A stretch of 64,000 nucleotides of DNA from Mucilaginibacter aquatilis (GCF_009755275.1 NZ_WQLA01000001.1:806001-870000); one strand, 5' to 3'. Positions 9,314-18,608 are shown, counted from the stretch's first letter. Notes: generated by a model not told the origin, from the sequence alone. A program made the numbers and translations.

Positions 9314-11221
9314 TTACTTAACCGCGTTATTTTGATTGTTCACTTTACTTAAACCGTGGTTGGTTTTTTCCCAGTAAAACGGATTTACAATTAACTGGTA
9401 CAAGCCTTTATAAGCGGCAACAGAGTGCATAAGCCAGTAAATAGGGTTGGCAATTGCAAATAAGATGAGCTCATAAAATCTGCGTTTAAATACGGCCATC
9501 ATATTCACATAAATCATCAGGATATTACCCACCATTAGGTTGAATATGGAGATGAACAGCACCCAATCTGGGAAAATCTGGCGTATAATTCCTAAATCAA
9601 ACACCACATAACATATAAAAATAAGTATGAGTATAGGATTTATAAGAAACATGATAGGCGTAGCGCCAACAAAGAAATTAAAGCCAAGGAAACCTTTTAT
9701 ACCAATTTTTTTGATGAGTGCCATTGGGTTACGCATGTGTACCAGGTAGGTTTGCATGTAGCCCTTAATCCAACGCGAGCGCTGGCGTATCCAGTTAAAA
9801 AACTCGTTATTGGCCTCTTCGTAAGTAGTTGAGTTAATAACAGCAATTTTATGTCCTTTTGCATAAGCACGCACACCTAAATCGGCATCTTCGGTTACGT
9901 TAAACGGATCCCATGCGCCAAGTTCAACAAGTTGTGCCAGCTTGAAGTGATTACTTGTACCACCCAACGGGATAGGAATATCAAGTGTATCGAGGCCAGG
10001 CAATACGTAATCAAACCAGTATGAGTACTCCAGCGTAAACATACGTGTAAGGAAGTTTTCGTTACGGTTGAAGTAGTTGAGTGCGCACTGTACACATATG
10101 TAGTCTTCGGGCAGCTTATTAAACATAGCCACCACTTTCTTCAACTGGTCGGTATCAGGAATATCTTCCGCGTCATAAATAGTAAGATATGTTCCGCGCG
10201 AAAAATGCAAACCGTAATTACATGCCTTTGGCTTGGTTTTAGGCATGTGAAACGGCACCACAATTACTTCAAAAATTGCCGGAAAGTCCAGGTTACGCAC
10301 CGCGTTAAGCGTTTTATCGTCATCCTCCTCTATCAGCAGTTTAATATCAAGTAAATGCCTTGGATAATCAATGCTCTGCAAGTTCCAGATGAGCTTTTTA
10401 ATCAGCTTATCCTCTTTATAAACGGGCAGGTGTATAGTGTAAACCGGTAACGTTTCATCGTCAAGATTTTTGATCTCGCTTTTGGTTACCGCCTGGTACA
10501 ATTCAAACTTCGACCCAACTAGTGAAAGGAAAAGTTTAAACGAAATTGTAAACAGGAAAAACACGCTCATGAAAACATTCACAATGATTGATGTCATTTT
10601 GAAGTTGAGCACCAAACCGGCAGCAATAAGCCCTATGAAAGTAAATATAAACACCAACTGCCCGGAGGTGAATGTAGTAAGTGCCGAACTCTCGTTATCA
10701 CTGTTCAGCAGCTCAAACACAGCAGATTTCACATACTTTTGCCCAAGCAGCTTGTGGCTAAGCCAGGTTATATCAAGGTCAGACGCTACAATAATCAGTG
10801 GTTCTAAACCGTAGGTAAGGCGTACAAAGTCAATAAACAACTGATCGTCCGGATCGGCCATTATGGTTACCACCCTGTTGTCTTCAATACGCAGGGGAAT
10901 AGCCAGCCTTTCATCAGCAAAGCGTAGATCTATTTTTTCAAGCACCTCCTCATCATGAGCCTCTTCGCGTATGTTTTCAAAAACATAACCGGCATTTGAT
11001 AAGGAACGCTCGTAGTTTTTACGGGATATAAAACCAAAGTTAAGTGCAATTTTAATATGCGAAGCACCTATAGTGGTTGAATAGTCGTCAATTTTATTGC
11101 ATTCTTCCTCGCCCAGAAAACCATCCTGAAGCAGCAACCTGAAAACCGATGAGTTGCGGCAACCTGAATAGATACCTTCTGTTCTCCCTGTAATTAATCC
11201 TTCACTCGCGGTTGTATGCAT
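9314..11221 (-). CDS. GT2 processive glycosyltransferase with N-terminal GspE_N/MshEN-like domain
   Basis: A 635-residue inner-membrane synthase. Residues about 25-165 look like the GspE_N/MshEN domain: two helical repeats (FRLLLQDGFL, IKIALNFGFI) and then a mixed segment ending around VTIMADPDD. Two helices follow at about 188-237. The cytosolic GT-A core then shows EEDDDKT, the DxD-type YDAED, TEDADLG and QRSRW (the Q/RxxRW signature of BcsA-like processive enzymes). Several C-terminal helices follow. Family knowledge: NfrB-type and cellulose-synthase-like enzymes combine these parts, and MshEN can bind c-di-GMP. Whether this degenerate copy binds any nucleotide is unknown. It follows the BcsB-like gene after 92 bases that contain a hairpin. 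Confidence 0.85.
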   Translation of the reverse strand: MHTTASEGLITGRTEGIYSGCRNSSVFRLLLQDGFLGEEECNKIDDYSTTIGASHIKIALNFGFISRKNYERSLSNAGYVFENIREEAHDEEVLEKIDLRFADERLAIPLRIEDNRVVTIMADPDDQLFIDFVRLTYGLEPLIIVASDLDITWLSHKLLGQKYVKSAVFELLNSDNESSALTTFTSGQLVFIFTFIGLIAAGLVLNFKMTSIIVNVFMSVFFLFTISFKLFLSLVGSKFELYQAVTKSEIKNLDDETLPVYTIHLPVYKEDKLIKKLIWNLQSIDYPRHLLDIKLLIEEDDDKTLNAVRNLDFPAIFEVIVVPFHMPKTKPKACNYGLHFSRGTYLTIYDAEDIPDTDQLKKVVAMFNKLPEDYICVQCALNYFNRNENFLTRMFTLEYSYWFDYVLPGLDTLDIPIPLGGTSNHFKLAQLVELGAWDPFNVTEDADLGVRAYAKGHKIAVINSTTYEEANNEFFNWIRQRSRWIKGYMQTYLVHMRNPMALIKKIGIKGFLGFNFFVGATPIMFLINPILILIFICYVVFDLGIIRQIFPDWVLFISIFNLMVGNILMIYVNMMAVFKRRFYELILFAIANPIYWLMHSVAAYKGLYQLIVNPFYWEKTNHGLSKVNNQNNAVK

Positions 11222-11252
11222 AAGCCTTTTTTACAATGAACATTTCACACAC

Positions 11253-11282
11253 AATAGCAGGATATAATATTATCCTGCTATT
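11253..11282 (-). promoter_or_regulatory. Intercistronic hairpin between BcsB-like and GT2 genes
   Basis: Perfect 12-base stem AATAGCAGGATA (11253-11264) with TATCCTGCTATT (11271-11282) and a six-base loop. There is no T-tract after it on the minus strand, so it is more likely an mRNA processing or stability element, or a partial attenuator, than a terminator. Confidence 0.55.
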
Positions 11283-11313
11283 GGCTTTAATTTGCTGGCG
11301 AAGCCTGAACTGA

Positions 11314-13392
11314 TTACTCGCCTATGATGTCTTGTGAGCGCTGTACTTTTGAACGCACATAAAGGAATGCCAGTAATATAAGTACCAATATGCCTAACAG
11401 TACGTAAAGGTTGTAGCTTTCCCAAAAACGGGCTAAACCACTTTTTGCATCGGTGTACTCAATATTATCAGTAGCCTTATCAACGTTAAATAAGTATTTG
11501 TTGTCATTTAAATCGGCCACACACACGTTACTGTTCAATGTTGATAGCTGCTCGGTAATTGCTTTTGAGGCCGACAAAAATGCACCGTCGAGATTTTGAC
11601 CTGTAGCGGTGAGTACCAGTATGGCGTTGTTACTGCCCCTGCCATAAAAAATTTGAGCTAAACCGTTCGACACCGAGTCTGACAGGGCATAAACCAGTTT
11701 GTTATCCTCATTATTATATAGGCGGAAGGCATGGTTGAACTTAATCGGCGCATCGGGGAATTTATCCATCAACGGATCATCCTTGGCTAACAGTGCAACA
11801 ATGTTGTATTTCTTCAAATCGCCATCTTGTACCTCGTCAGAGTATTTAAAATCAGGGAAGTTATTGCTGTTTAAGTTGTTGTTTAACTCGTAAATAACCT
11901 CACCAACTGCACCAGCTGCATATTTAGCGTAGTTTTTACTGATTACAATTTGAGATGGACCTTCGTTAAACGCCTCTGGGTACTGGTAAAAGCTCAGGGT
12001 ATTGTTTACAAAAGGGTTTCTTGATTCAAGGTATGACTTGTCAACATCAATTTCACCAAAGAAATTTAGGAAGCTATTCATACAGTTACCTGTTGAAGGG
12101 TAAAAACGGAACTCAGCAGTAAGTGAATTGTATTTACGGTGCTGGTAGCGGTTAACTACAACCGAGGTATTCAACTTGCCTGTTTCATTCAGCTTTTGAC
12201 TGTTAATAAGCATACCGTTAAGGTAAATATTAAAGTATCCCCTATCGGCAGGATTCATACCACTATATGTACCTATAAAGCGTATCTCAACTTCTTTTGG
12301 AGTGAAGCTAAAGTCGCTGTTTTTAAAGGTATAAGTGCTGCGTAACGAACCGATACCCGACATGAAGTTTGATACTCCACCAACATCACGGAAGGTTAAT
12401 TTTGTACGCTGCTGATTAAGATTCTTGATATTATCATTGCTGGCCGTATTTACTACCAGGTAATTACCAAACGATGAGTTGAGTATGTTATAGTTACCTA
12501 ATGCAGTTATGGCTTTGTTGTAACCATCATCATCGGCACCGGTGATAAACAATATTTCGTTACTTGAAAACGCCTGGCGTGCTGCTGAAATAGAAGACAC
12601 AAACCGCGGACGATAAGCAGACGAATCTGTTACGTTGCTTTTGTACAAATACATTAAGCCCTGCCCACCCTGCGGAGTAACTGTTATAAGGCTCTTTTTG
12701 TCTGCCGGTAACTGATCCATAGTACCAACCATTACATAGTTACGAATGGTATCAGGCACCTTATCATAAGAGTATACATGCAAGTCGCTTACTGCTAATG
12801 AGCGCTTAATTTTATTGTATGCCCATGCAACAGCTTTCAAGTCATTTAAGCTTGGATTGGTTGGGTACACTATAGCTGTTTTGCTTTCAAAAGAGTTGCT
12901 GATGTTTACATCATTGTAAACGTTTTTGCTGCTTTTTACTAACGACAGGAATGAATAACCTTTAACCTTTATCCACATGGCCGGGTTATCAAGGTCTTTA
13001 CATTTATTGTCGGTAATAGTAAGCAACGTTTTTACCTGAACTTTTAAAAACTGCTTGTTATCAGTAAGGTAACTGCTGTTTAAAGGAATAACCAAACGCT
13101 GTATCGAATCCTGGGTCATACGACCGCTGAATACCGGCTTATCGGCCAGGAGGATGTTGATGTATGACAAATTTTTAATGAGCGCCTGTGATGGTTCAAA
13201 GTATAAAACCAGCTTACTGCGGTTCATATCAACAAGCGGATCCATTCTGAAGTAGAATGAGCTTACACCACTCATACCATAAATAACCTCATCATCGTGA
13301 CCATAAGTTTTAAAGGATATGTTGGTTTGTGCCAACGTTACCTTTGCAAACAAGGTTGTTAAGAGTAATAGCAGGGTCAGAAATTTATTCAT
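11314..13392 (-). CDS. BcsB-like periplasmic subunit of polysaccharide synthase
   Basis: A 692-residue protein with a signal peptide (to about LAQ, residue 22), a large extracytoplasmic beta-rich region, and one C-terminal anchor helix (LYVLLGILVLILL, about 667-682) followed by a short basic tail. This layout, the repeated jelly-roll plus alpha/beta blocks, and phrases such as FNIYLNGMLI and the cysteine-containing CMNSFLNFFGEID match the BcsB family. BcsB guides the nascent beta-glucan from the synthase through the periplasm. The GT2 gene lies downstream and the histidine kinase gene 39 bases upstream, all on one strand. I infer that it is the partner of the GT2 enzyme. Sequence divergence from proteobacterial BcsB looks high. 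Confidence 0.75.
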   Translation of the reverse strand: MNKFLTLLLLLTTLFAKVTLAQTNISFKTYGHDDEVIYGMSGVSSFYFRMDPLVDMNRSKLVLYFEPSQALIKNLSYINILLADKPVFSGRMTQDSIQRLVIPLNSSYLTDNKQFLKVQVKTLLTITDNKCKDLDNPAMWIKVKGYSFLSLVKSSKNVYNDVNISNSFESKTAIVYPTNPSLNDLKAVAWAYNKIKRSLAVSDLHVYSYDKVPDTIRNYVMVGTMDQLPADKKSLITVTPQGGQGLMYLYKSNVTDSSAYRPRFVSSISAARQAFSSNEILFITGADDDGYNKAITALGNYNILNSSFGNYLVVNTASNDNIKNLNQQRTKLTFRDVGGVSNFMSGIGSLRSTYTFKNSDFSFTPKEVEIRFIGTYSGMNPADRGYFNIYLNGMLINSQKLNETGKLNTSVVVNRYQHRKYNSLTAEFRFYPSTGNCMNSFLNFFGEIDVDKSYLESRNPFVNNTLSFYQYPEAFNEGPSQIVISKNYAKYAAGAVGEVIYELNNNLNSNNFPDFKYSDEVQDGDLKKYNIVALLAKDDPLMDKFPDAPIKFNHAFRLYNNEDNKLVYALSDSVSNGLAQIFYGRGSNNAILVLTATGQNLDGAFLSASKAITEQLSTLNSNVCVADLNDNKYLFNVDKATDNIEYTDAKSGLARFWESYNLYVLLGILVLILLAFLYVRSKVQRSQDIIGE

Positions 13393-13431
13393 ATCAAGTT
13401 GCAGATTATTTTTTCTTAGTATCAGTTATAT

Positions 13432-14781
13432 TTAGTTTACAGCGTAAAATTCTACTCTAAAGTAATTTCCGTTGTCATCACTACGGTAAGTAAGTTCTCC
13501 ACCCATTTCAATGGTCATTAGTTTGGCAATTGAAAGTCCGAGGCCTAAACGGCTTTCAGCCGGCGAGCCCGATGCATCACTTAGGGTTTTAAGCCTGTTA
13601 AACATAATATCTAACTCGTGCTGCCCAATGGCTATGCCTTCATCAATAATTTCAAATACAAATTTTTGACGCTGCAGGCTGGTTACAACACGCAGGTTGT
13701 TATTGGTTTGTGAGAATTTTATAGCGTTTGAAAGTAAATTTTGGAACACCTGGCTGGTAAAAACTTTATCTAACCTTACGTTAAGCGGCAGTTTCAGAAT
13801 GTTATCAAGCAAGTGTACGTTCTTCATGTTAGCCGTATCAACTAATCCTCTGAAAACCTGCTGTGCAATGGTGTTGGCATCAAACGTCTCCATGTTAAAT
13901 TTAATTTCAGGAGACTCAATTTCCTTAACATCCATCAGCGTTTTAAGAAGGTATTGCATTTTCTCGGCCGATTCGCTTATGTACCGGGTAAATTCCTTTT
14001 GATCTTCACTCAGGCGATATTCTTCTTCCTGAATAAGGTTATTACTCATTACTATGGAGCCAATAAGGTTTTTAAGATCATGACCGGCAATATTAATAAA
14101 GCTGTTTTTTTGCTCGTCAAGGCGACGAAGCTTATCATACTGAATATCAATGATACTATTCTTCTCCATAATATCGCGGTTTTGCGATTTCAATTGCTCG
14201 TTTGATTGCTCAATAAGTAGCTGGGAAGTAACCTCACGTTGAATTACCTTATAACGTGATGCAGGTATAAGGCATGAAGCAAAAGCAATAATAAAGAAGT
14301 ACTGGCCGCCGTTACTGATAAACACATCGAGCGAGTAACTGTTAAGGATGTTATAAAAAACAGCGAGCAGCATTAAAGCAACCAAAGCTTGTATTAACGA
14401 GTTTACGGGTTCCCAAAAAACCTGCAGGTTAAAAAACAGGAAAATGATGCCATACATTAAAAAATAAATAGTGATATGGCTTATATCAACCAGGTTACAC
14501 AATACCGACATCACAAGGGAGAGTAAAAAGAAGCTTATATGCAGAAGTAGTCGGTAGTCGAGCTTATTTTTTTGAAAATAGTTATAAACGCCATAGATAA
14601 CTACAACAACTATAACCCGCACAACCATAATTTCAACCCAGTAGTTGGTGGTGTATATAAAATCAATGATACCTAAAAGCGGATACAGGAAAATTATTGT
14701 CCAAATGATGTTATTTGTAATAAACCAGGCTTTTTTCCGGGTTTCCTTCAGGTACTCTTCTTTATTGATTTGGGCAATCAT
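13432..14781 (-). CDS. Membrane histidine kinase heading the exopolysaccharide operon
   Basis: A 449-residue kinase with an N-terminal block of about six membrane helices (residues 18-185), a short coiled-coil linker, a HisKA region with the phosphoacceptor in AGHDLKN, and a HATPase domain with N box FQNLLSNAIKFS, G1 box DEGIAIG and G2 box RLGLGLS. The G1 box has Ala where Gly is usual (DxGxGI), but the ADP-binding Asp and first Gly are kept. There is no periplasmic sensor domain, so the signal is probably membrane-borne. No response regulator gene is adjacent. It begins the minus-strand operon with the BcsB-like and GT2 genes, which suggests it controls or senses polymer synthesis. Confidence 0.88.
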   Translation of the reverse strand: MIAQINKEEYLKETRKKAWFITNNIIWTIIFLYPLLGIIDFIYTTNYWVEIMVVRVIVVVVIYGVYNYFQKNKLDYRLLLHISFFLLSLVMSVLCNLVDISHITIYFLMYGIIFLFFNLQVFWEPVNSLIQALVALMLLAVFYNILNSYSLDVFISNGGQYFFIIAFASCLIPASRYKVIQREVTSQLLIEQSNEQLKSQNRDIMEKNSIIDIQYDKLRRLDEQKNSFINIAGHDLKNLIGSIVMSNNLIQEEEYRLSEDQKEFTRYISESAEKMQYLLKTLMDVKEIESPEIKFNMETFDANTIAQQVFRGLVDTANMKNVHLLDNILKLPLNVRLDKVFTSQVFQNLLSNAIKFSQTNNNLRVVTSLQRQKFVFEIIDEGIAIGQHELDIMFNRLKTLSDASGSPAESRLGLGLSIAKLMTIEMGGELTYRSDDNGNYFRVEFYAVN

Positions 14782-14840
14782 TTATGGTAAAAATATTATC
14801 AGGCGTTAAAATTGAAGTTGCTGAAACTATAAATAATTTG

Positions 14841-15989
14841 ATGTTAAATATAGAAAATACTAAATCAAACTACATTATTTTATCAAAAATCAAACTTATA
14901 CGGCTGGTATTTGTATTTGTTTACTTGGGGTTTGCAAAAAGTACACCAACATTTGCACAAACCAGGGCAATTGCTTTCAAACGCGCTGCATCTTTAAATA
15001 ACGGTATTAACATATCCTGGCTGGAGCAAACCTGGAATCCCGATGCGTTAAAGCGCAAAACAATTACCATAACAGACCTGAAGCTACTTAAAACACTTGG
15101 TTTCAAAAGCATTAGGCTGCCTGTGGCATTCAGGTATTATGAGGAGCATAATATACCCTTAAGTAATGTGCTTAAACAAGTGGACTACGTATGGAAACTA
15201 TGCCGCCAAACGGGCTTAAAACTGGTAATTGATTATCATTATGGTAAGCTTAATGACGCTAATTATACGCTCGAAACACAAAAAATCATAAAAACCTGGA
15301 GCACGTTAACGGTTAGATACGCCAATGCGCCGGCTGACCAGCTCTTTTTTGATTTGTATAATGAGCCTCCTCCCATCAACCCATCTGTATGGAAAGATGC
15401 TGCTTATAACATAGTAACGGCCCTGCGTAAGATGGATAAAAAGCGCACGTTCCTGGTGGGTGCCTCTAATTACAACAGTATTTATGAGCTAAGCCGAATG
15501 GTTCGGCTCGCTGATGAAAATGTGATTTATGCCTTTCATTTTTATGAGCCTTTTTTATTTACCCATCAAGGCGCATTATGGGTGGGCAACCAAGTCTCCA
15601 CTACCGGGGTTCCGTTTCCCTATAATGTAGAAAATTTTCCCGCCCTTAATTTAAAAGCAAAAGGCACGTGGGGAGAAACTAATTATTACCAGTATAAAAC
15701 TGATGGTAATGAACAATCAGTTAAAGATAAATTACAAATAGTTAAAAACTGGGCAGGCAATTATGCTGTTCCTATTATATGCAGCGAGTATGGAGTGTAT
15801 AATAAATATGCCCGGCAAGACAGCAGGTGCCGTTACATAAAAACGGTACGCAATACATTAAAGCAAATGCAAATACCGGGCATGCTTTGGGACTACAACG
15901 GAAATTTTTCGTTGTTTGAAGGAAAGCCCGCAGTAAATAATTTGCCGCAATGCATGGCTGATGCTATAGCTTATAAACCTAAAAAGTAA
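14841..15989 (+). CDS. Secreted GH5-family glycoside hydrolase (endoglucanase-like)
   Basis: A TIM-barrel retaining hydrolase of clan GH-A. Both catalytic glutamates are visible: the acid/base E175 in DLYNEPPP and the nucleophile E316 in CSEYGVY. Other GH5 landmarks are GINISWLEQ near the start, SIRLPVAF and the HFYEP loop. An upstream ATG at 14784 is possible, but I choose 14841 because it leaves a basic, then hydrophobic signal peptide ending in TFAQ and a 59-base divergent intergenic region to the histidine kinase. Cellulose operons usually carry an endoglucanase (BcsZ, GH8) that trims the nascent polymer. A GH5 enzyme divergent from a synthase operon could play that role here. Confidence 0.88.
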   Translation: MLNIENTKSNYIILSKIKLIRLVFVFVYLGFAKSTPTFAQTRAIAFKRAASLNNGINISWLEQTWNPDALKRKTITITDLKLLKTLGFKSIRLPVAFRYYEEHNIPLSNVLKQVDYVWKLCRQTGLKLVIDYHYGKLNDANYTLETQKIIKTWSTLTVRYANAPADQLFFDLYNEPPPINPSVWKDAAYNIVTALRKMDKKRTFLVGASNYNSIYELSRMVRLADENVIYAFHFYEPFLFTHQGALWVGNQVSTTGVPFPYNVENFPALNLKAKGTWGETNYYQYKTDGNEQSVKDKLQIVKNWAGNYAVPIICSEYGVYNKYARQDSRCRYIKTVRNTLKQMQIPGMLWDYNGNFSLFEGKPAVNNLPQCMADAIAYKPKK

Positions 15990-16017
15990 TTAATTGTATA
16001 AAGCTGTATAAATTAAG

Positions 16018-16025
16018 TAGATTTG
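16018..16025 (+). promoter_or_regulatory. Promoter of acyl-ACP desaturase (TAGATTTG)
   Basis: TAGATTTG matches TAnnTTTG, with a TTG at 15994-15996, 21 bases upstream, as the -33 element. The transcript would have a leader of roughly 10 bases before the ATG at 16041. Confidence 0.6.
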
Positions 16026-16040
16026 TCACCAAATTAAATT

Positions 16041-17021
16041 ATGGAATTTTTTGTAGAGAAGCGTCGCGAGGTAATGAAGCATATTGAAAAATACATGCTG
16101 GAAAAAATGCATGATTTTTTGAAGCCGATTGACCAGATTTGGCAACCGTCTGACCTATTGCCCGACTCAACCCGCGATACATTTTTCTCAGAAATAAAAG
16201 ATTTGCAGGAAAGCGCCAAAGGCCTTTCTTATGATTTGGTTGCTGTGCTTATTGGTGATACTATTACCGAAGAAGCATTGCCTACTTACGAATCATGGTT
16301 AACCATGGTTGAAGGAGTTGATAAATCAGAACATAACGGTTGGATGACCTGGACCCGCCACTGGACTGCGGAGGAAAACCGCCATGGTGATTTATTAAAC
16401 AAATACCTGTACCTGTCTGGCCGGGTTAACATGCGCGCTATGGAGGTATCAACCCAGTACCTTATTGCCGATGGCTTTGATATAGGTACCGGTACTGATC
16501 CTTACCGTAACTTTATTTACACATCTTTTCAGGAGCTTGCTACAAACGTATCACACCGCCGCGTAGCTTCGTTGGCAAAAAAGGATGGTGACACGTTGCT
16601 ATCAAAAATGTGTGGCGTTATTGCGGCAGACGAAGCTCGTCATGCTAAAGCTTATATGCACTTCATTAACAAAATATTTGATGTAGATGCAAATGAGGCA
16701 ATGATAGCATTTGAGGATATGATGCGCAAAAAAATCGTAATGCCGGCCCACTTCCTGCGTGAGGTTGGTTTAAAAATTGGTCAAACTTTTGGCCACTTTA
16801 CCGATGCTGCACAACGTTTGGGTGTTTATACCGCGGTAGATTACGTTGATATATTGAAAGACCTGATTGACGAATGGCAAATTGAAAGCCGCACCGAGTT
16901 GAACGAAGCAGGCGAAAAAGCCAGAGACTACATCACTGCGCTGCCAAATCGTTTACTACGCATTGCAGAACGCATGAAAAACCCTTCTATTGAATATAAG
17001 TTCAGCTGGATTCATGGGTAA
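16041..17021 (+). CDS. Acyl-ACP (stearoyl-ACP-type) desaturase
   Basis: A 326-residue soluble di-iron desaturase of the FA_desaturase_2 family, which inserts a double bond into ACP-bound acyl chains using O2 and ferredoxin. The two iron-binding repeats are clear: EENRHG at residues 111-116 and DEARH at 197-201. Length and lack of membrane helices fit the family. It appears monocistronic, with its own promoter and a terminator at 17066-17096. This is an aerobic route to unsaturated fatty acids, so the organism is probably aerobic. Confidence 0.9.
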   Translation: MEFFVEKRREVMKHIEKYMLEKMHDFLKPIDQIWQPSDLLPDSTRDTFFSEIKDLQESAKGLSYDLVAVLIGDTITEEALPTYESWLTMVEGVDKSEHNGWMTWTRHWTAEENRHGDLLNKYLYLSGRVNMRAMEVSTQYLIADGFDIGTGTDPYRNFIYTSFQELATNVSHRRVASLAKKDGDTLLSKMCGVIAADEARHAKAYMHFINKIFDVDANEAMIAFEDMMRKKIVMPAHFLREVGLKIGQTFGHFTDAAQRLGVYTAVDYVDILKDLIDEWQIESRTELNEAGEKARDYITALPNRLLRIAERMKNPSIEYKFSWIHG

Positions 17022-17065
17022 ACCCATTCAACCCAAAGAGCACTTTAAAATATTACTCTCTATAC

Positions 17066-17100
17066 AATCAAGCCCTCCCAAAAAGAGGGCTTGATTTATA
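17066..17100 (+). terminator. Terminator of the desaturase gene
   Basis: Perfect 12-base stem AATCAAGCCCTC (17066-17077) with GAGGGCTTGATT (17085-17096) and a seven-base A-rich loop. It lies between convergent genes and may work in both directions. Confidence 0.8.
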
Positions 17101-17433
17101 TTATGACTTTTCACCTACGTAATCGATATTATCCCTGCCCGGATAATCCAGCATAAGATTGTTCATAATTTCTTCAATGGTAAGCACGTTTACATCATCA
17201 GTATAATGTTCCGACTTGATGATGTGCAACTCATCGTTATTTACAGCCTCAATCCTGAACAAGAAATCATCATATAAATCAGGGATAGATATATCAAGAC
17301 TATTACCACTCAACACAACTTTCAAATCAACATCAAGATGCCGGTGCTCTTTAAACTTCGTATTCAAATCGTTTTCAAGGAAAGACTTTAAATCTTCAAC
17401 ATTTACAGGTGCAGTTGTATGTACAATTTTCAT
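17101..17433 (-). CDS. Small conserved-looking protein of unknown function
   Basis: A 110-residue acidic soluble protein with no signal peptide, membrane helix or cysteine cluster. I start it at the ATG at 17433; a TTG six bases upstream is unlikely. It looks like a compact alpha/beta domain with strands LDVDLKVVL, SLDISI and FLFRIEAV. I do not recognise the family. It converges on the desaturase gene and shares the terminator between them. Confidence 0.55.
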   Translation of the reverse strand: MKIVHTTAPVNVEDLKSFLENDLNTKFKEHRHLDVDLKVVLSGNSLDISIPDLYDDFLFRIEAVNNDELHIIKSEHYTDDVNVLTIEEIMNNLMLDYPGRDNIDYVGEKS

Positions 17434-17519
17434 AAGCAATGTTTATTACTGGTATATAACCTACAAGCCAGAATTTTAATTGTTTGCCTTACGGTAGCCA
17501 CCCTGTTTGGCGCAATAAC

Positions 17520-17549
17520 TTTGGTAAATAAGCGCTTTTACTAACTTTG
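17520..17549 (+). promoter_or_regulatory. Promoter of the aldo/keto reductase gene
   Basis: TTTG at 17520-17523 and TAACTTTG at 17542-17549 (TAnnTTTG), 18 bases apart, followed by a leader of about 30 bases. Confidence 0.55.
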
Positions 17550-17582
17550 TGTTATGCCTCCCTATAGAGGCATCTACCGTTT

Positions 17583-18602
17583 ATGAACTACAAATTACTT
17601 GGCCGTTCGGGCCTTAAAGTTTCTGAACTGTGCTTGGGCACTATGGGTTTTGGCACCGAAGCCGGTTGGGGAGCCGATAAACAAACCAGCTTTGAAATAA
17701 TGGATGCTTATGCCGAGGCAGGCGGCAACTTTCTGGATACTGCTAACATGTATAAGCTGGGCACCAGTGAAAAGATTATTGGCGAGTACCTAAGCATTCA
17801 CGACAGGCATCAGTTTGTGGTGGCCACTAAGTATACTTTAAAAGATAATATCACCAACGTAAACGCATCAGGCAACAACCGTAAAAATATGATGCGCAGT
17901 GTTGAGGAAAGTTTAAAGCGCCTGCAAACCGATTATATAGATGTACTTTACCTGCACATTTGGGACAACATTACACCGATAGATGAAGTACTGCGCGGCC
18001 TTGATGACCTTATACGCCAGGGAAAAGTTAACTATGCCGCTATAAGTGATACGCCAGCGTGGGTAGTTGCAAAAGGTAACACCTTAGCCGAGTTGATGGG
18101 TTGGAGCCAGTTTATTGCTTTACAGGTAGAATACAGCCTTATACAACGCACACCCGAACGCGAGCTGATACCTATGGCCAAGCATTTTGGTATGACGGTT
18201 ACCCCATGGGCTCCCCTTGCGGGTGGCGCCCTAACCGGCAAATACCTGCGCGGTGAAAACGGTCGTGTTAAAGCAGAAAGCAATCGCCGTAACGAAAACA
18301 GTGAACGTATAACCCGCGTAGTGATGGACATTGCAGATGAGCTTAATGTACAACCTGCTCACGTAGCTTTGGCCTGGATGATGCAGCAGGACTTTTCATG
18401 CATACCCATTGTAGGTGCCACCAAATTAGAACAGCTTGAACAAAACCTAAAGGCAGCCGAGGTTAGTTTAACTACCCAGCAAATGCAAATGCTTGATGAA
18501 GCCAGCCAGATTCCTTTAGGTTTTCCAGGCGACTTCTTCAAAGAAGATGCTGTAAAAATGAACTCGTTTGGCGGGTTTTATGACAGGGTTGAAAAAAGAT
18601 AG
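17583..18602 (+). CDS. Aldo/keto reductase
   Basis: A 339-residue NADPH-dependent oxidoreductase with a TIM barrel. The catalytic tetrad can be placed: D52 and Y57 (FLDTANMY), K83 (VATKY) and H125 (LYLHIWD). The N-terminal MNYKLLGRSGLKVSELCLGTMGFG is typical of the AKR family related to potassium-channel beta subunits and YajO/IolS-type enzymes. The substrate cannot be told from sequence. It stands alone with its own promoter and a hairpin terminator. Confidence 0.9.
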   Translation: MNYKLLGRSGLKVSELCLGTMGFGTEAGWGADKQTSFEIMDAYAEAGGNFLDTANMYKLGTSEKIIGEYLSIHDRHQFVVATKYTLKDNITNVNASGNNRKNMMRSVEESLKRLQTDYIDVLYLHIWDNITPIDEVLRGLDDLIRQGKVNYAAISDTPAWVVAKGNTLAELMGWSQFIALQVEYSLIQRTPERELIPMAKHFGMTVTPWAPLAGGALTGKYLRGENGRVKAESNRRNENSERITRVVMDIADELNVQPAHVALAWMMQQDFSCIPIVGATKLEQLEQNLKAAEVSLTTQQMQMLDEASQIPLGFPGDFFKEDAVKMNSFGGFYDRVEKR

Positions 18603-18608
18603 ACCTTA

